33,576 bases of DNA from Oscillospiraceae bacterium (GTDB lineage: Bacteria; Bacillota; Clostridia; Oscillospirales; Acutalibacteraceae), in the NCBI GenBank assembly GCA_031270785.1, contig JAISWM010000022.1, positions 1 through 33,576 on the forward strand, given 5' to 3'. The position numbers and the translations under genes are program-made. The notes beneath the pieces are model-generated. The model had not been told where the DNA came from. It saw only the letters and a program-made list of their open reading frames with translations, and searched no databases. Below, piece by piece: positions 8,397-16,555 of the stretch; the first letter of the stretch is position 1, and each line of letters begins with the position of its first letter.

Positions 8397-8488
8397 GGTG
8401 ATGACCCAAATTAGTTGATAATATTTTCGCCACCCGCTGATTCGCGGGGGGCGAAAGAAAGAAATTTCAATTATTTTATGGCGCGACC
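8397..8488. mobile_element. Family A element at the prs stop codon
   Basis: GGTGATGACCCAAATTAG... to ...GGCGCGACC with a CCGCTGATTCGCGGGG hairpin, 92 bp. Flanks TGACTAGG (8389-8396, containing the prs stop) and TGATTGGG (8489-8496) match at 6 of 8 positions, consistent with an aged target duplication. The hairpin may also act as a terminator. Confidence 0.65.
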
Positions 8489-8504
8489 TGATTGGGTATT
8501 GAAT

Positions 8505-9062
8505 TTAGAGAACTTTGAGGGCAAGTTGTGCGCTTTGCTGCACGAGCACATCTAGTTGGGAATCCATCTTTTTGAGTTCCGATTGGCTTTCAAATTCTTT
8601 TTGCTTTGCAGGAAGTAAGCTCTTTATCTTTTTTGCAATACCAACTTGATTTACTATGCACGTGGATGCTTTGTATAGTATTTCAGACGATTTATCAAGC
8701 CATTTCAGCCCATTTTCAATCGCTTCCATAGATTCTTTAAGTGGGGCGTACTCCTTGTCGTTCAAAAAAATTTTAAATCCAGATAAATATTTTTTGTTAT
8801 TGGCAATGCTAGTGTCTATCTTTCCCATTAGCCGTATACTATTTTCAGCACAAGCCTTAGAGTCATTAAGTGACTCCTGAATATATTCTATTGCCTTTCG
8901 AACAGTTGAAACATCTGCTGCTAATTCATTTTTTGCTTTTGTAAGTTCCTTGTTTTGTTCATTGAATGCGGTTATAGTTTCATTTGATATTGCTTTTTTA
9001 TAAACATTATTTTGTTTCGATAGATCATCTAAGTGTTTGGCTACAGTAGCTTTTCTAATCAT
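8505..9062 (-). CDS. Coiled-coil protein of unknown function
   Basis: 185 residues; I do not recognise a family. Start ATG 9062 is preceded by a strong SD (GGGAGGAAA, read on the minus strand). Composition is rich in Lys, Glu, Ala, Ser and Gln with long helical stretches and hydrophobic residues at heptad-like spacing, for example AFNEQNKELTKAKNELAADV and VRKAIEYIQESLNDSKACAE. There is no signal peptide or membrane segment. It faces prs tail to tail across a single family A element. It could be a structural or secreted helical protein; nothing in the context points to a function. Confidence 0.65.
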   Translation of the reverse strand: MIRKATVAKHLDDLSKQNNVYKKAISNETITAFNEQNKELTKAKNELAADVSTVRKAIEYIQESLNDSKACAENSIRLMGKIDTSIANNKKYLSGFKIFLNDKEYAPLKESMEAIENGLKWLDKSSEILYKASTCIVNQVGIAKKIKSLLPAKQKEFESQSELKKMDSQLDVLVQQSAQLALKVL

Positions 9063-9104
9063 AGTATTATTTCCTCCCTTTTTTTATGTAGCGGTTCATA
9101 ATTT

Positions 9105-9326
9105 GATCATGTTTTACCAATAGTTGAAACTCCTTCTTTCCCCACCGCTACCGGCGGGAGGAAAGAACTGTAAATAATAACATGTCTCTAATGATTTTTG
9201 TTATATTATCAACTAATTTGGGCTATAACTCATGATTTGGTTGTGTTTCAAAATAGTTAAAATTCCTTCTTTTCCCCCGCCATAGGCGGGGGTGAAAGAT
9301 ATTATCAATTAATTTGGGCTATAACC
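9105..9326. mobile_element. A/B mosaic followed by a family A element with exact 8-bp duplication
   Basis: About 9105-9230 combines a family A arm (AATAGTTGAAACTCCTTCTTT), a hairpin and a family B arm (TAAATAATAACATG...TTTTTGTTATA). The family A element at 9239-9326 (GGTTGTGTTTCAAAATAG ... GGGCTATAACC) is flanked by CATGATTT at 9231-9238 and CATGATTT at 9327-9334, identical 8-mers. Confidence 0.8.
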
Positions 9327-9437
9327 CATGATTTAGCCAAATGAAAGGCAAAAACAAAATTTTTAACAAAAAACCGCCGCTTTTCTTAAATAAACAAGTT
9401 TATTCTACCAAAAACGAATTATTTTGTCAACTTTTTA

Positions 9438-9527
9438 GGTAGTGGTCCAAATTAATTGATACTATCTTTCCCCCCCCGCCACAGGCGGGGGGGAAAGAAG
9501 GAATTTCAACTATTTTGAGACACGACC
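9438..9527. mobile_element. Family A element with 8-bp duplication (7/8)
   Basis: GGTAGTGGTCCAAATTAATTG ... TTTTGAGACACGACC, 90 bp, central CCCCCCGCCACAGGCGGGGGG. Flanks ACTTTTTA (9430-9437) and ACTTCTTA (9528-9535). Confidence 0.8.
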
Positions 9528-9535
9528 ACTTCTTA

Positions 9536-9756
9536 ATTAAGCTTTCGCGTATAATAGACATGGCCATAAATAAATTAGCCAAAAATGTTTATGTAAATTT
9601 TGCACAAATCAATATTGAAAATCATTTTAAAATGATCTATAAAATGTTCTAAAAACAAAGTTTTATCTTTTGAAATTACGTTTTCAAGGAATTCCAAACA
9701 CGAAAATTTTTATATTTTTGTGCATATTTTTACGATTAGTTATAATTGGGCAAGTC
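9536..9756. other. AT-rich stretch without repeats or a supported gene
   Basis: About 220 bp between repeat elements. It contains TATAAT (9550-9555) and a 30-codon frame (9560-9652) with no SD. No tRNA, riboswitch or known RNA fold is evident. It could be the remnant of a gene or an unrecognised RNA. Confidence 0.3.
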
Positions 9757-9974
9757 TAATAAAAACTTTTTAAAACAGTGACATTTCTATTCTTCCCTTC
9801 GCTTTCAGCGGGGGAAAAACATAAATAATACCACGTTATTTTAAAAATATTTTTGTTATAGCTGTTTCGTTTGAAAAGCGTCTGATTTTTATAACTTTCT
9901 CCCAGCCGACGGCTGGGAGAAAGTACACGGATAAATTTACTTTTGAGGACTGTTTTAAATCGCAACAGCTATAT
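9757..9974. repeat. Family B element joined to a family C element
   Basis: B: TAATAAAAACTTTTTAAAACAG to TTTTTGTTATA (about 9758-9860). C: TATAGCTGTTTCGTTTGAAA from 9857 to GCAACAGCTATA near 9973, sharing TATA at the junction. The C stem CTTTCTCCCAGCC / GGCTGGGAGAAAG is perfect. The pair sits just upstream of uppP. Confidence 0.8.
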
Positions 9975-10004
9975 ACAGTATTATTATTTTTTAGAGGTGT
10001 AAAA

Positions 10005-10949
10005 ATGAATATAATTAGTGCGGCGATTCAAGGAATAGTTCAGGGATTAACAGAATTTTTACCGATATCAAGCAGCGGCCATTTACTGCTGACCCAACAC
10101 ATTTTGGGGCAGCAGCAAGACAATCTTTTTTTTAACGTTATGCTGCATGTAGGAACACTTATATCAGTAATGTTAGTATATTACAAAACAATATTTGACT
10201 TAATAATTGCTTTTTTCTCCCTAATAAAAGACGTTTTTACCGGAAAATTTAATTTCAGTAAATTAGATGGAAACAAAAGAATGGTTCTGATGTTAATAAT
10301 AAGCCTTGTACCTCTTTTTTTAGTATTTTTGCCTCTTCCCGAGCCAACTAAAAACATAAAGGGGTTCGCTGAAATTTTGTCAAATGATAAAAATATAATT
10401 TTAGTAGGAATATGTTTAATAATAACAAGTTTTTTATTAACTTTGGGAGTTAAGGTGAGCAGGGAGAAAAGCTCCAAACACCTTTTAAAGTTAAAGAAAA
10501 ATAACATTATGGTAAGCCATGAAAAAAAAGAATATAATATTATCGATGCTATATACGTAGGGATAACGCAATTTATATCAGTAATATTCCCGGGAATTTC
10601 CAGGTCGGGTTCTACTTTGTCTGTGTCATTAATGCGGGGAATTAACAGGCAAAAAGCTATTGATTTTTCATTTATATTGGGAATACCCGCAGTAATAGCG
10701 GCTTCATTATTAGAAATTAAAGAAGTTTTTGAATCTGATTCAGCTATGGCAACAATTGATATTTCAGGCATAATAGTAGGTATATTATTTTCTGCGGTGG
10801 TAGGATTTTTATCTATAAAATTATTTAAATGGATTTTATTTAAAGACAGAACTGATATTTTTATAATTTATACCTTGGCAGTCGGAATACTTTCTGTTAC
10901 AATAGGTATTATAGAAATTTGCAAAGGAACGAATATATTAATGATTTAA
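10005..10949 (+). CDS. uppP: Undecaprenyl-diphosphatase (BacA type)
   Basis: Integral membrane enzyme that dephosphorylates undecaprenyl pyrophosphate, recycling the lipid carrier for peptidoglycan and wall polymers; overproduction gives bacitracin resistance in other bacteria. 314 residues. Motifs: GIVQGLTEFLPISSSGHLLL near the N-terminus and VIFPGISRSGSTLSVSLMRG about residue 194, the two loops that form the active site. Seven or eight hydrophobic segments are visible. It is somewhat longer than the common ~270 residues owing to a charged insert (KVSREKSSKHLLKLKKNN) before the second motif. ATG 10005 follows GAGGTG by 5 nt. It is transcribed alone, with repeat elements on both sides. Confidence 0.96.
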   Translation: MNIISAAIQGIVQGLTEFLPISSSGHLLLTQHILGQQQDNLFFNVMLHVGTLISVMLVYYKTIFDLIIAFFSLIKDVFTGKFNFSKLDGNKRMVLMLIISLVPLFLVFLPLPEPTKNIKGFAEILSNDKNIILVGICLIITSFLLTLGVKVSREKSSKHLLKLKKNNIMVSHEKKEYNIIDAIYVGITQFISVIFPGISRSGSTLSVSLMRGINRQKAIDFSFILGIPAVIAASLLEIKEVFESDSAMATIDISGIIVGILFSAVVGFLSIKLFKWILFKDRTDIFIIYTLAVGILSVTIGIIEICKGTNILMI

Positions 10950-10954
10950 CTTAA

Positions 10955-11169
10955 AAAATATAAGCTTTTGCATAGCAAAAACCTTTTTACACAGTGACAT
11001 TTTTGTTTTTCCCCCGCGAATCGGCGGGAAGAAAGGACCGTAAATAATACCGCGTTTCTAAATGGTTTTTTCTATAAAATAATGGTTGTAGTGGTTCAAA
11101 TTAATTGATAATACCCCAACCTATGGCGGGGGTGAAAGAAGGATTTCAACTATTTTGAAACACGATCCG
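10955..11169. repeat. Family B element then family A element
   Basis: B: about 10973-11082, from ATAGCAAAAACCTTTTTACA to GGTTTTTTCTATA, with a CCCCCGCGAATCGGCGGG hairpin. A: about 11084-11169, from GGTTGTAGTGGTTCAAATTA to TTTTGAAACACGATCC. The A copy has a shortened left arm and no clear target duplication. Confidence 0.65.
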
Positions 11170-11189
11170 AAAAAGCGAGGTTTATTGAT

Positions 11190-11438
11190 ATGACCGACCT
11201 GACAAAAATACCCGGCATTGGCAAGAACATGGCGCAGCACTTAACCCGTGCCGGATACCCGAATATAGACTCCCTCAAAGGGAAAGACCCCGACGAAGTT
11301 TACGCCAAGGACTGCCTCGCTCAGGGTGTTCAGGTAGACCGCTGCGCATTGTACTGCTATCGATTGGCTTGCTATTTCGCCAACCACGATGGGCAGTTGC
11401 CGAAGGGAAAGCAAAGCTGGTGGGATTGGAAGGATTGA
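11190..11438 (+). CDS. Cdd1-like (pathogenicity-locus family) helix-hairpin-helix protein
   Basis: 82-residue protein. The N-terminal LTKIPGIGKNMAQHLTRAGY is a helix-hairpin-helix motif, and the rest (KDPDEVYAKDCLAQG, CALYCYRLACYFAN, SWWDWKD) fits the small Cdd1/pathogenicity-locus family, named after a gene beside the Clostridioides difficile toxin locus. The biochemical role is not established; DNA contact is suggested by the HhH. ATG 11190 follows GCGAGG by 9 nt. G+C is about half, with GCC, CGC and CCC codons, against the AT-rich codons of uppP and ftsK, which suggests recent acquisition. It sits between repeat elements. Confidence 0.75.
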   Translation: MTDLTKIPGIGKNMAQHLTRAGYPNIDSLKGKDPDEVYAKDCLAQGVQVDRCALYCYRLACYFANHDGQLPKGKQSWWDWKD

Positions 11439-11440
11439 AA

Positions 11441-11570
11441 GAGGAGGCAAAATATGAGGACTTCTTCGAAACTAAAATCATAGAATTGAACCTTATAACT
11501 TTGCCTAAACCTTTTAATTTTGCCTTTGAGAGGGCGAGAGGGGTGCAAAAACCTTGACGACTAACACAGC
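11441..11570 (+). pseudogene. Possible remnant of a gene downstream of the Cdd1-like gene
   Basis: A strong SD (GAGGAGG, 11441-11447) is followed 6 nt later by ATG 11454, but the frame closes after nine codons at 11483. A neighbouring frame stays open to about 11557 (...FNFAFERARGVQKP). The arrangement looks like the start of a co-transcribed gene whose body was deleted or frameshifted. No family can be assigned. Confidence 0.3.
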
Positions 11571-11579
11571 GATGGCTTA

Positions 11580-11716
11580 CACGGCACCTTTTGCTCCCCC
11601 CCGCGAGTCAGCGGGGAAAAGAACCGTAAATAATACCGCGTTTCTAAATAATTTTCTCCTCCCTCCGATTCGAGGGAGAGAAAAAAGAAGTTTCAACCAT
11701 TTTGAATCATGACCAA
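11580..11716. repeat. B/A mosaic repeat upstream of ftsK
   Basis: GC hairpin (CCCCCCGCGAGTCAGCGGGG), then the family B arm AAATAATACCGCGTTTCTAA, then a second hairpin (CTCCCTCCGATTCGAGGGAG) and the family A arm TTTCAACCATTTTGAATCATGACC ending at about 11714. The same fusion recurs at about 2411-2568 and 32099-32175. Confidence 0.65.
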
Positions 11717-11741
11717 AATAATTTTATAAAATAGGTGTAAT

Positions 11742-14173
11742 ATGAAAAACTCAGAAAAATCTATAAAAAGGCCTGTCAGAAAAAATACGTCTTTGAGCAA
11801 AGATAAAAAAAAAACGCACCCGGTGATAATTATTTAGGGCAAATAATTGCGTTTTGCTGCGCGGTATTAATGTTTTTTATAGTGCTAATTCCCGGGGAAA
11901 ATATATGGTTATTTTTGCATAACTTGGCCTTGGGGTTGTTTGGGAATTGCGCTATACTTTCACCGCTGTTTTTATTGTACGTATCTGTAGTTTCATGCAT
12001 TGACAAATTTAAAGAGGACCTTGATTTTAAGTTATTTCTTTCAGGAATAACAATAATATTATTTTGCGGTTTGGTTTACGTGTTTTCAGGGGCAAGTATA
12101 ATAAGCAAAAGTTCAAATTTTGCCGAAAAAATAGTATCATCGTATAAAACGGGAACGGCCGGCGAGGGGCCGGGTGCGGTAGGGAGTATATTGGGGTTGT
12201 CGCTGTGTTGGGCTTTTGGTGTGGTAGGAGCTAAAATAATAAATATTTTATTAATTTTTATATCCGTAATGATGCTAACCGGAACGAGTCCTGTGCGGGT
12301 TTTTTATACTTTTTTAAGATTTTTAAAAGCGGTTGGCAAAAAAATCAGCAGCGGAATATATAAATTTCAAAAAACAGAGCCATCACCCAAAACACAAAAA
12401 AATTCAAATGAAACCGTTTGGAACAATTCTAAAGAAAATAAACCTTTAAATGATTCCCAAAGTATTCCCAAAACACAAAATGAAAAACCAGCCGATTTCC
12501 AAAATAAAAGTAAAAAAGACATACAAGAAAATACACTGCCTGAAAAGTCTGATATAAGTAATTATTCGGATGAATCCCCTCATATAGGCGATATAATTGA
12601 ACATATTTCTGCAAACCAAAAAAATAATATCAAAGCAGAAAAACAAGAAGAGAAAAATTACAATGCTTTAATAAGTTCAGACTATGCTTACCCCGAAGTA
12701 GACCTTTTAAACAAATCCATTTTGCCGAAAAAAAGCGATATAGCTTACGAACTTGAAAATAACGGAAAAATACTTGTAGATACCCTGGACAGCTTTAATG
12801 TACAAACCAAAATCACGGAAATCAGCAGAGGTCCAAGCGTAACCAGATACGAGCTGCAGCCGGCTCCGGGAGTAAAAATAAGCAAGATAACAAGCCTTGC
12901 AGACGACATAGCTTTAAATTTAGCCGCGTCAGGAGTCAGAATAGAAGCGCCTATTCCCGGAAAATCCGCAGTTGGGGTTGAAATTCCAAATAAAATTATA
13001 AGCGTAGTGAATATGAGAGATTTAATATCATCACAAGAATTTATGTCTTCTCAAAGTAATCTTACGGTGGTACTTGGCAAAGATATAGCCGGTAAAGTGG
13101 TAATAGCAGATTTAAGTAAAATGCCGCATTTACTAATCGCGGGTTCCACGGGGTCGGGTAAATCGGTGTGTATAAACTCATTTATAATCAGTTTACTTTA
13201 TAAAGCAACTCCCGACGAGGTAAAGATGCTTATGATAGACCCGAAAGTTGTAGAACTTGGGATATATAACGGAATACCTCACCTTTTGGTGCCGGTTGTT
13301 ACAGACCCAAAGAAAGCGGCGGGAGCTTTGGGGTGGGCAGTTGGCGAAATGCTTATGAGGTACAAAAAATTTGCTGAAAATAACGTAAGGGATTTAGCTT
13401 CTTACAACCATCTTGCGGAGCGTAAAAATCCGCCGCTTGACAAAGAAGGGAATCCCGTTCAAAAAATGCCGCAGATGGTGATAGTAATAGATGAACTTTC
13501 AGATTTAATGATGGCGGCTCCGAATGAAATAGAAGATTACATATGCAGACTAGCACAAATGGCCAGAGCGGCGGGAATGTACTTGGTAATAGCCACACAA
13601 AGGCCTTCCGTAGACGTAATTACAGGTATAATAAAAGCTAATATTCCAAGCAGAATAGCTCTTGCCGTATCTTCCCAAATAGACTCCAGAACTATTATAG
13701 ACATGAGCGGAGCGGAAAAATTGTTAGGCAGGGGAGACATGATGTTTTCTTCCGCCGGGTCGCCGAAACCGATAAGAGTTCAAGGGTGCTACGTTACTGA
13801 CGAGGAAATAGAAAAAGTAATAGAAGCCGTAAAAGAAAATGATCCAAAAATAAATCAATATGATGATAATGTTATAGAAGAAATTGAAAAAAACGCGCTA
13901 TCAGATAAATCAAAAAATTCTAAAGATCAAGGCCAAGATAGTAAAAATCAAGATTTCATGATGGAGGAAGCTATAAAGTGCGTCATAGAAGCAGGGCAAG
14001 CCTCAACATCACTTCTGCAAAGAAGGTTAAAACTAGGGTACGCAAGAGCCGGCCGTTTGATTGACGAAATGGAGCAGATTGGTATAGTAGGGCCGCATGA
14101 AGGTTCAAAACCAAGGCAAGTTATAATTACGTACCAACAATATTTAGAAAGAAATATGGCAAAAAATGAATAA
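11742..14173 (+). CDS. ftsK: FtsK/SpoIIIE DNA translocase, frameshifted at an A10 run
   Basis: Septum-anchored ATPase that pumps chromosome DNA during division or sporulation. ATG 11742 follows AGGTG (11733-11737) and reads MKNSEKSIKRPVRKNTSLSKDKKK, then hits a stop 27 codons later. One extra base in the A10 run (11805-11814) would continue as NAPGDNYLGQIIAFCC into the long frame, whose first internal ATG is 11870. Four or five N-terminal membrane segments, a charged linker (about 170-290 of the long frame) and the motor with Walker A AGSTGSGKSVC and Walker B MVIVIDELSDLMM follow. The C-terminal gamma winged helix (ASTSLLQRRLKLGYARAGRL) reads the DNA orientation signals. Without a frameshift correction the protein would start at 11870 and lose a basic leader of about 42 residues. 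Confidence 0.92.
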
Positions 14174-15101
14174 TTTAAAAAGAAAAAATATAAAAATTTC
14201 AATTATCATATCAATACTTGCCGCGTCACTTTTATCCTTATTGTTTCTGGGCAAGTATTTAAGATTAGAAAAAATATATCAAGTTTTCAACAAACTAAAT
14301 AGCTTAGAATTGAAATCTGATAATAATGAATATAATATGTGCGTACATTTTTTGGATGTAGGTAAGGCAGATTGCATATATATAAAATGTGAAGATAAAC
14401 ACATACTCATTGATGCGGCGAATAAAGATGTTTCAAGCGGTGTTGTAGAATATCTTTGCAGGCAAAATGTGGATAAATTGGATTTAGTCATTGCAACTCA
14501 TCCGCACAGCGACCATATAGGGCAAATGCATGATGTAATAAACAGTTTCGAAATAGATAATTTTGTAATGTCGGAAATACCTCAGAAAATTATCCCCACA
14601 TTTACTACTTATAAAAAAATGTTAAAGTCTATTCAGGATAAACAATTAAAAATAAAATTGGTTCACGCGGGGGAAAAATTTACGTTAGGAAATTTAAAAA
14701 TAAATATTTTAAGCCCTTGCCGGCAGTACGACAATTTAAATAATAATTCTGTGGTTATGCGTTTAGAATACGGAAACGACAGTTTTATATTTATGGGCGA
14801 TGCCGAAAAAGAAGCAGAGAACGATATGGTAAAAAGCAATTTGAATTTAGACAGTACAGTACTCAAAGTGGGCCATCACGGCAGCAGTACTTCTACTACT
14901 AAAGATTTTCTTGAAAAAGTGGCTCCTGAATTTTCAATTATATCAGTCGGTAAAAATATACATAAACTCCCTAAGAAAAATATTATTAAAAGAATCAAAA
15001 AAACGGGGTCCAAAGTTTATCGAACAGACACACACGGCACAATTATACTTAGAACTAACGGAAAGGGAATAGACGTTTTAACAGAAAGAAGGATTGCTTA
15101 A
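14166..15101 (+). CDS. Membrane-anchored MBL-fold hydrolase, ComEC C-terminal-domain type
   Basis: 311 residues. An N-terminal signal anchor (ISIIISILAASLLSLLFLG) is followed by a metallo-beta-lactamase fold: HFLDVGKADCIYIKCEDKHILIDA, the metal motif THPHSDHIG, GDAEKEAE and VGHHGSSTS. This is the arrangement of free-standing relatives of the ComEC/Rec2 extracellular domain, which in ComEC is proposed to degrade the non-transforming DNA strand. The ComEC channel domain is absent, so uptake itself is not encoded. The start overlaps the ftsK stop by 8 bp, indicating coupling. The DUF3006-like gene follows at once, a pairing common in Firmicutes. Confidence 0.88.
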   Translation: MNNLKRKNIKISIIISILAASLLSLLFLGKYLRLEKIYQVFNKLNSLELKSDNNEYNMCVHFLDVGKADCIYIKCEDKHILIDAANKDVSSGVVEYLCRQNVDKLDLVIATHPHSDHIGQMHDVINSFEIDNFVMSEIPQKIIPTFTTYKKMLKSIQDKQLKIKLVHAGEKFTLGNLKINILSPCRQYDNLNNNSVVMRLEYGNDSFIFMGDAEKEAENDMVKSNLNLDSTVLKVGHHGSSTSTTKDFLEKVAPEFSIISVGKNIHKLPKKNIIKRIKKTGSKVYRTDTHGTIILRTNGKGIDVLTERRIA

Positions 15102-15102
15102 A

Positions 15103-15318
15103 GTGATGTATTTTTCTGTTGATCAGATAGGGGAAAAATATATTGAATGTGAGAATGACGAGGGAGAAGTATATTATTTTAAATTAAAAAATGCCCCCAA
15201 AAACGTCAAAGAAGGGGACATATTAAAGCTTAATAAAAACGGAAAACTCGTTAAGGACGCAGAGCAAACTAAAAAAAGAAGAAAAGATATAAAAGATATT
15301 TACGATAGCCTTGTTTAA
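15103..15318 (+). CDS. DUF3006-like small protein
   Basis: 71-residue charged protein (MYFSVDQIGEKYIECENDEG...KNVKEGDILKLN...), resembling the DUF3006 family: a beta-rich small protein usually next to MBL-fold ComEC-like genes. Function unknown. GTG 15103 lies 9 nt after AAGAAGGA; ATG 15106 is an equally plausible start and TTG 15094 is too close to the SD. It begins 1 bp after the MBL gene stop, so the two are one transcript. Its TAA is immediately followed by a family C element, whose strong stem could end the transcript. Confidence 0.75.
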   Translation: MMYFSVDQIGEKYIECENDEGEVYYFKLKNAPKNVKEGDILKLNKNGKLVKDAEQTKKRRKDIKDIYDSLV

Positions 15319-15435
15319 TATAGCTGTTTCGTTTGAAAAGCGTCTGATTTTTATAACTTTCTCCCAGTCGACGGCTGGGAGAAAGTACACGGATAAATTT
15401 ACTTTTGAGGACTGTTTTAAATAGTAACAACTATA
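15319..15435. repeat. Family C element
   Basis: TATAGCTGTTTCGTTTGAAA at 15319, stem CTTTCTCCCAGTC / GGCTGGGAGAAAG (one G-T pair) and end AACAACTATA. It starts on the base after the preceding stop codon and is nearly identical to the copies at 9857, 26954 and 31101. Confidence 0.85.
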
Positions 15436-15454
15436 CTAATTTCAATTATAAATA

Positions 15455-15870
15455 TCAGTTTGTATAGCAAAAATCATTTAGAAACATTGATATTATTTAC
15501 GTTTCTTTCCCCCCCGCGAGTCGGTGGGGAAAGAACAAAAATGTCACTGTTTCAAAAAGCTTTTACTATATAGACCGCTTAAAATAGTGACATTATATGC
15601 CGCCGTTGATTTTGTGTCATGTTTCAAAATAGTTGAAATTCTTTCTTTTCCCCCGCCGTGGGCGGGGGAAGAACAAAAATGCCACTGTTTTAAAAAGCTT
15701 TTACTATATCTGTTACTTTCCCACGCCGTGGGCGGGGGAAGAACAAAAATGTCACTGTTTTAAAAAGCTTTTACTATATCCGTTACTTTCCCCCGCCACC
15801 GGCGGGGGGAAAAAAAGAAACATAAATAATACTACGTTTTTAAATGGCTTTTGCTATATCGCAAATAAAA
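15455..15870. repeat. Head-to-tail family B array
   Basis: Four hairpin units in inverted orientation. The element ending at about 15572 is followed by units at about 15640-15710, 15712-15776 and 15780-15860. Each has a CCCGCCGTGGGCGGGGGAAG-type stem, then AACAAAAATG(C/T)CACTGTTT and AAAAAGCTTTTACTATAT. Open frames across the array are products of the repeat, not genes. Confidence 0.7.
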
Positions 15871-15923
15871 ATTATTTTTTAAAAAAGTATTTATTTTCAA
15901 GTATTCACATGATAGAATAATAC

Positions 15924-16203
15924 AATTGCTACATTTAAAAAAGTAAATTGGTTCGCGCAGTCTTTCCTCGCCGGCGGCAAGGAGAGGTTGGTAAAAAATT
16001 GGTTGGTAATATTTTTCCCCCGTCTAGGTGAGGGAAAAAGAAAAAGTTCCAATTATTTTGAAATATAATCAAAAAATTAAACATTTTTCGGTGATGGGTC
16101 AAATTAATTGATAATATCTTTCACCCCCGCCATAGGCGGGGAAAAAAGAAAAAGTTCCAATTATTTTGAGACACAACCAATTTTTCAATGGCGTTAGCTA
16201 TAG
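15924..16203. repeat. C'-type element interrupted by two family A insertions
   Basis: The outer element runs from ATTGCTACATTTAAAAAAGT to GGCGTTAGCTATA. The first A copy (16001-16070, with a shortened left arm) is flanked by AAAAAATT at 15993-16000 and 16071-16078, exact. The second (16090-16178) is flanked by CATTTTTC (16082-16089) and AATTTTTC (16179-16186). Removing both with one flank each gives an arm like the one at 6990-7025. Confidence 0.75.
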
Positions 16204-16221
16204 TGTTTGTTATTCATATGA

Positions 16222-16345
16222 TTTAACATGTAGTTGAATAGGTATTGTGCGGTGAAAAACTGTGAACCATGTCAGGCGGGGAACCGAGCAGCATTAAGCA
16301 TTCTCTTTCATGCGATACAATTAACCTTTTCAACTGCATGTTAAG
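16222..16345 (+). ncRNA. ffs: Signal recognition particle RNA (bacterial small type)
   Basis: The conserved SRP domain IV is visible at 16269-16292: GTCAGG, stem CGG, tetraloop GGAA, stem CCG, then AGCAGCA; these asymmetric loop bases bind Ffh. The two ends pair closely: AACATG-T-AGTTGAA (16225-16238) with TTCAACT-G-CATGTT (about 16329-16342), extended by TTGT/ACAA, GCG/GCG and GTGAAA/TTTCAT inside. About 120 nt, so larger than a minimal 4.5S RNA but without a clear Alu domain. It lies upstream of dnaX on the same strand, the place where Bacillus and many Clostridia keep it. Confidence 0.88.
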
Positions 16346-16369
16346 TTACATGAGTGTTATAGTAAAAGC

Positions 16370-16525
16370 CATTTGAAAATGTGATATGATCCACGTTTTC
16401 CCCCGCCGACGGCTTGGAAAGAGCTACGAAAATTTGGTGATGGGTCAAATTAATTGATAATATCCTCCCCCCCCGCCCGGAGTGGGGGGGAAAAGAAGGG
16501 ATTTCAATTATTTTGAGACACGACC
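16370..16525. mobile_element. Partial family B element and a family A element with exact 8-bp duplication
   Basis: A B arm and hairpin occupy about 16370-16427. The A element at 16436-16525 (GGTGATGGGTCAAATTAATTG ... GACACGACC, 90 bp) is flanked by GAAAATTT at 16428-16435 and 16526-16533, identical. Confidence 0.8.
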
Positions 16526-16555
16526 GAAAATTTAAGCTTTTTTAAATTAAATCAT

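Noticed and set aside
9560..9652. 30-codon frame preceded by TATAAT
   Set aside because: No SD, no good -35 at proper spacing and nothing recognisable in the peptide.
15524..15920. Two overlapping frames with repeated CHCFKKLLLY-like peptides
   Set aside because: They arise from the family B array; no SD, and the frame is broken by unit boundaries.
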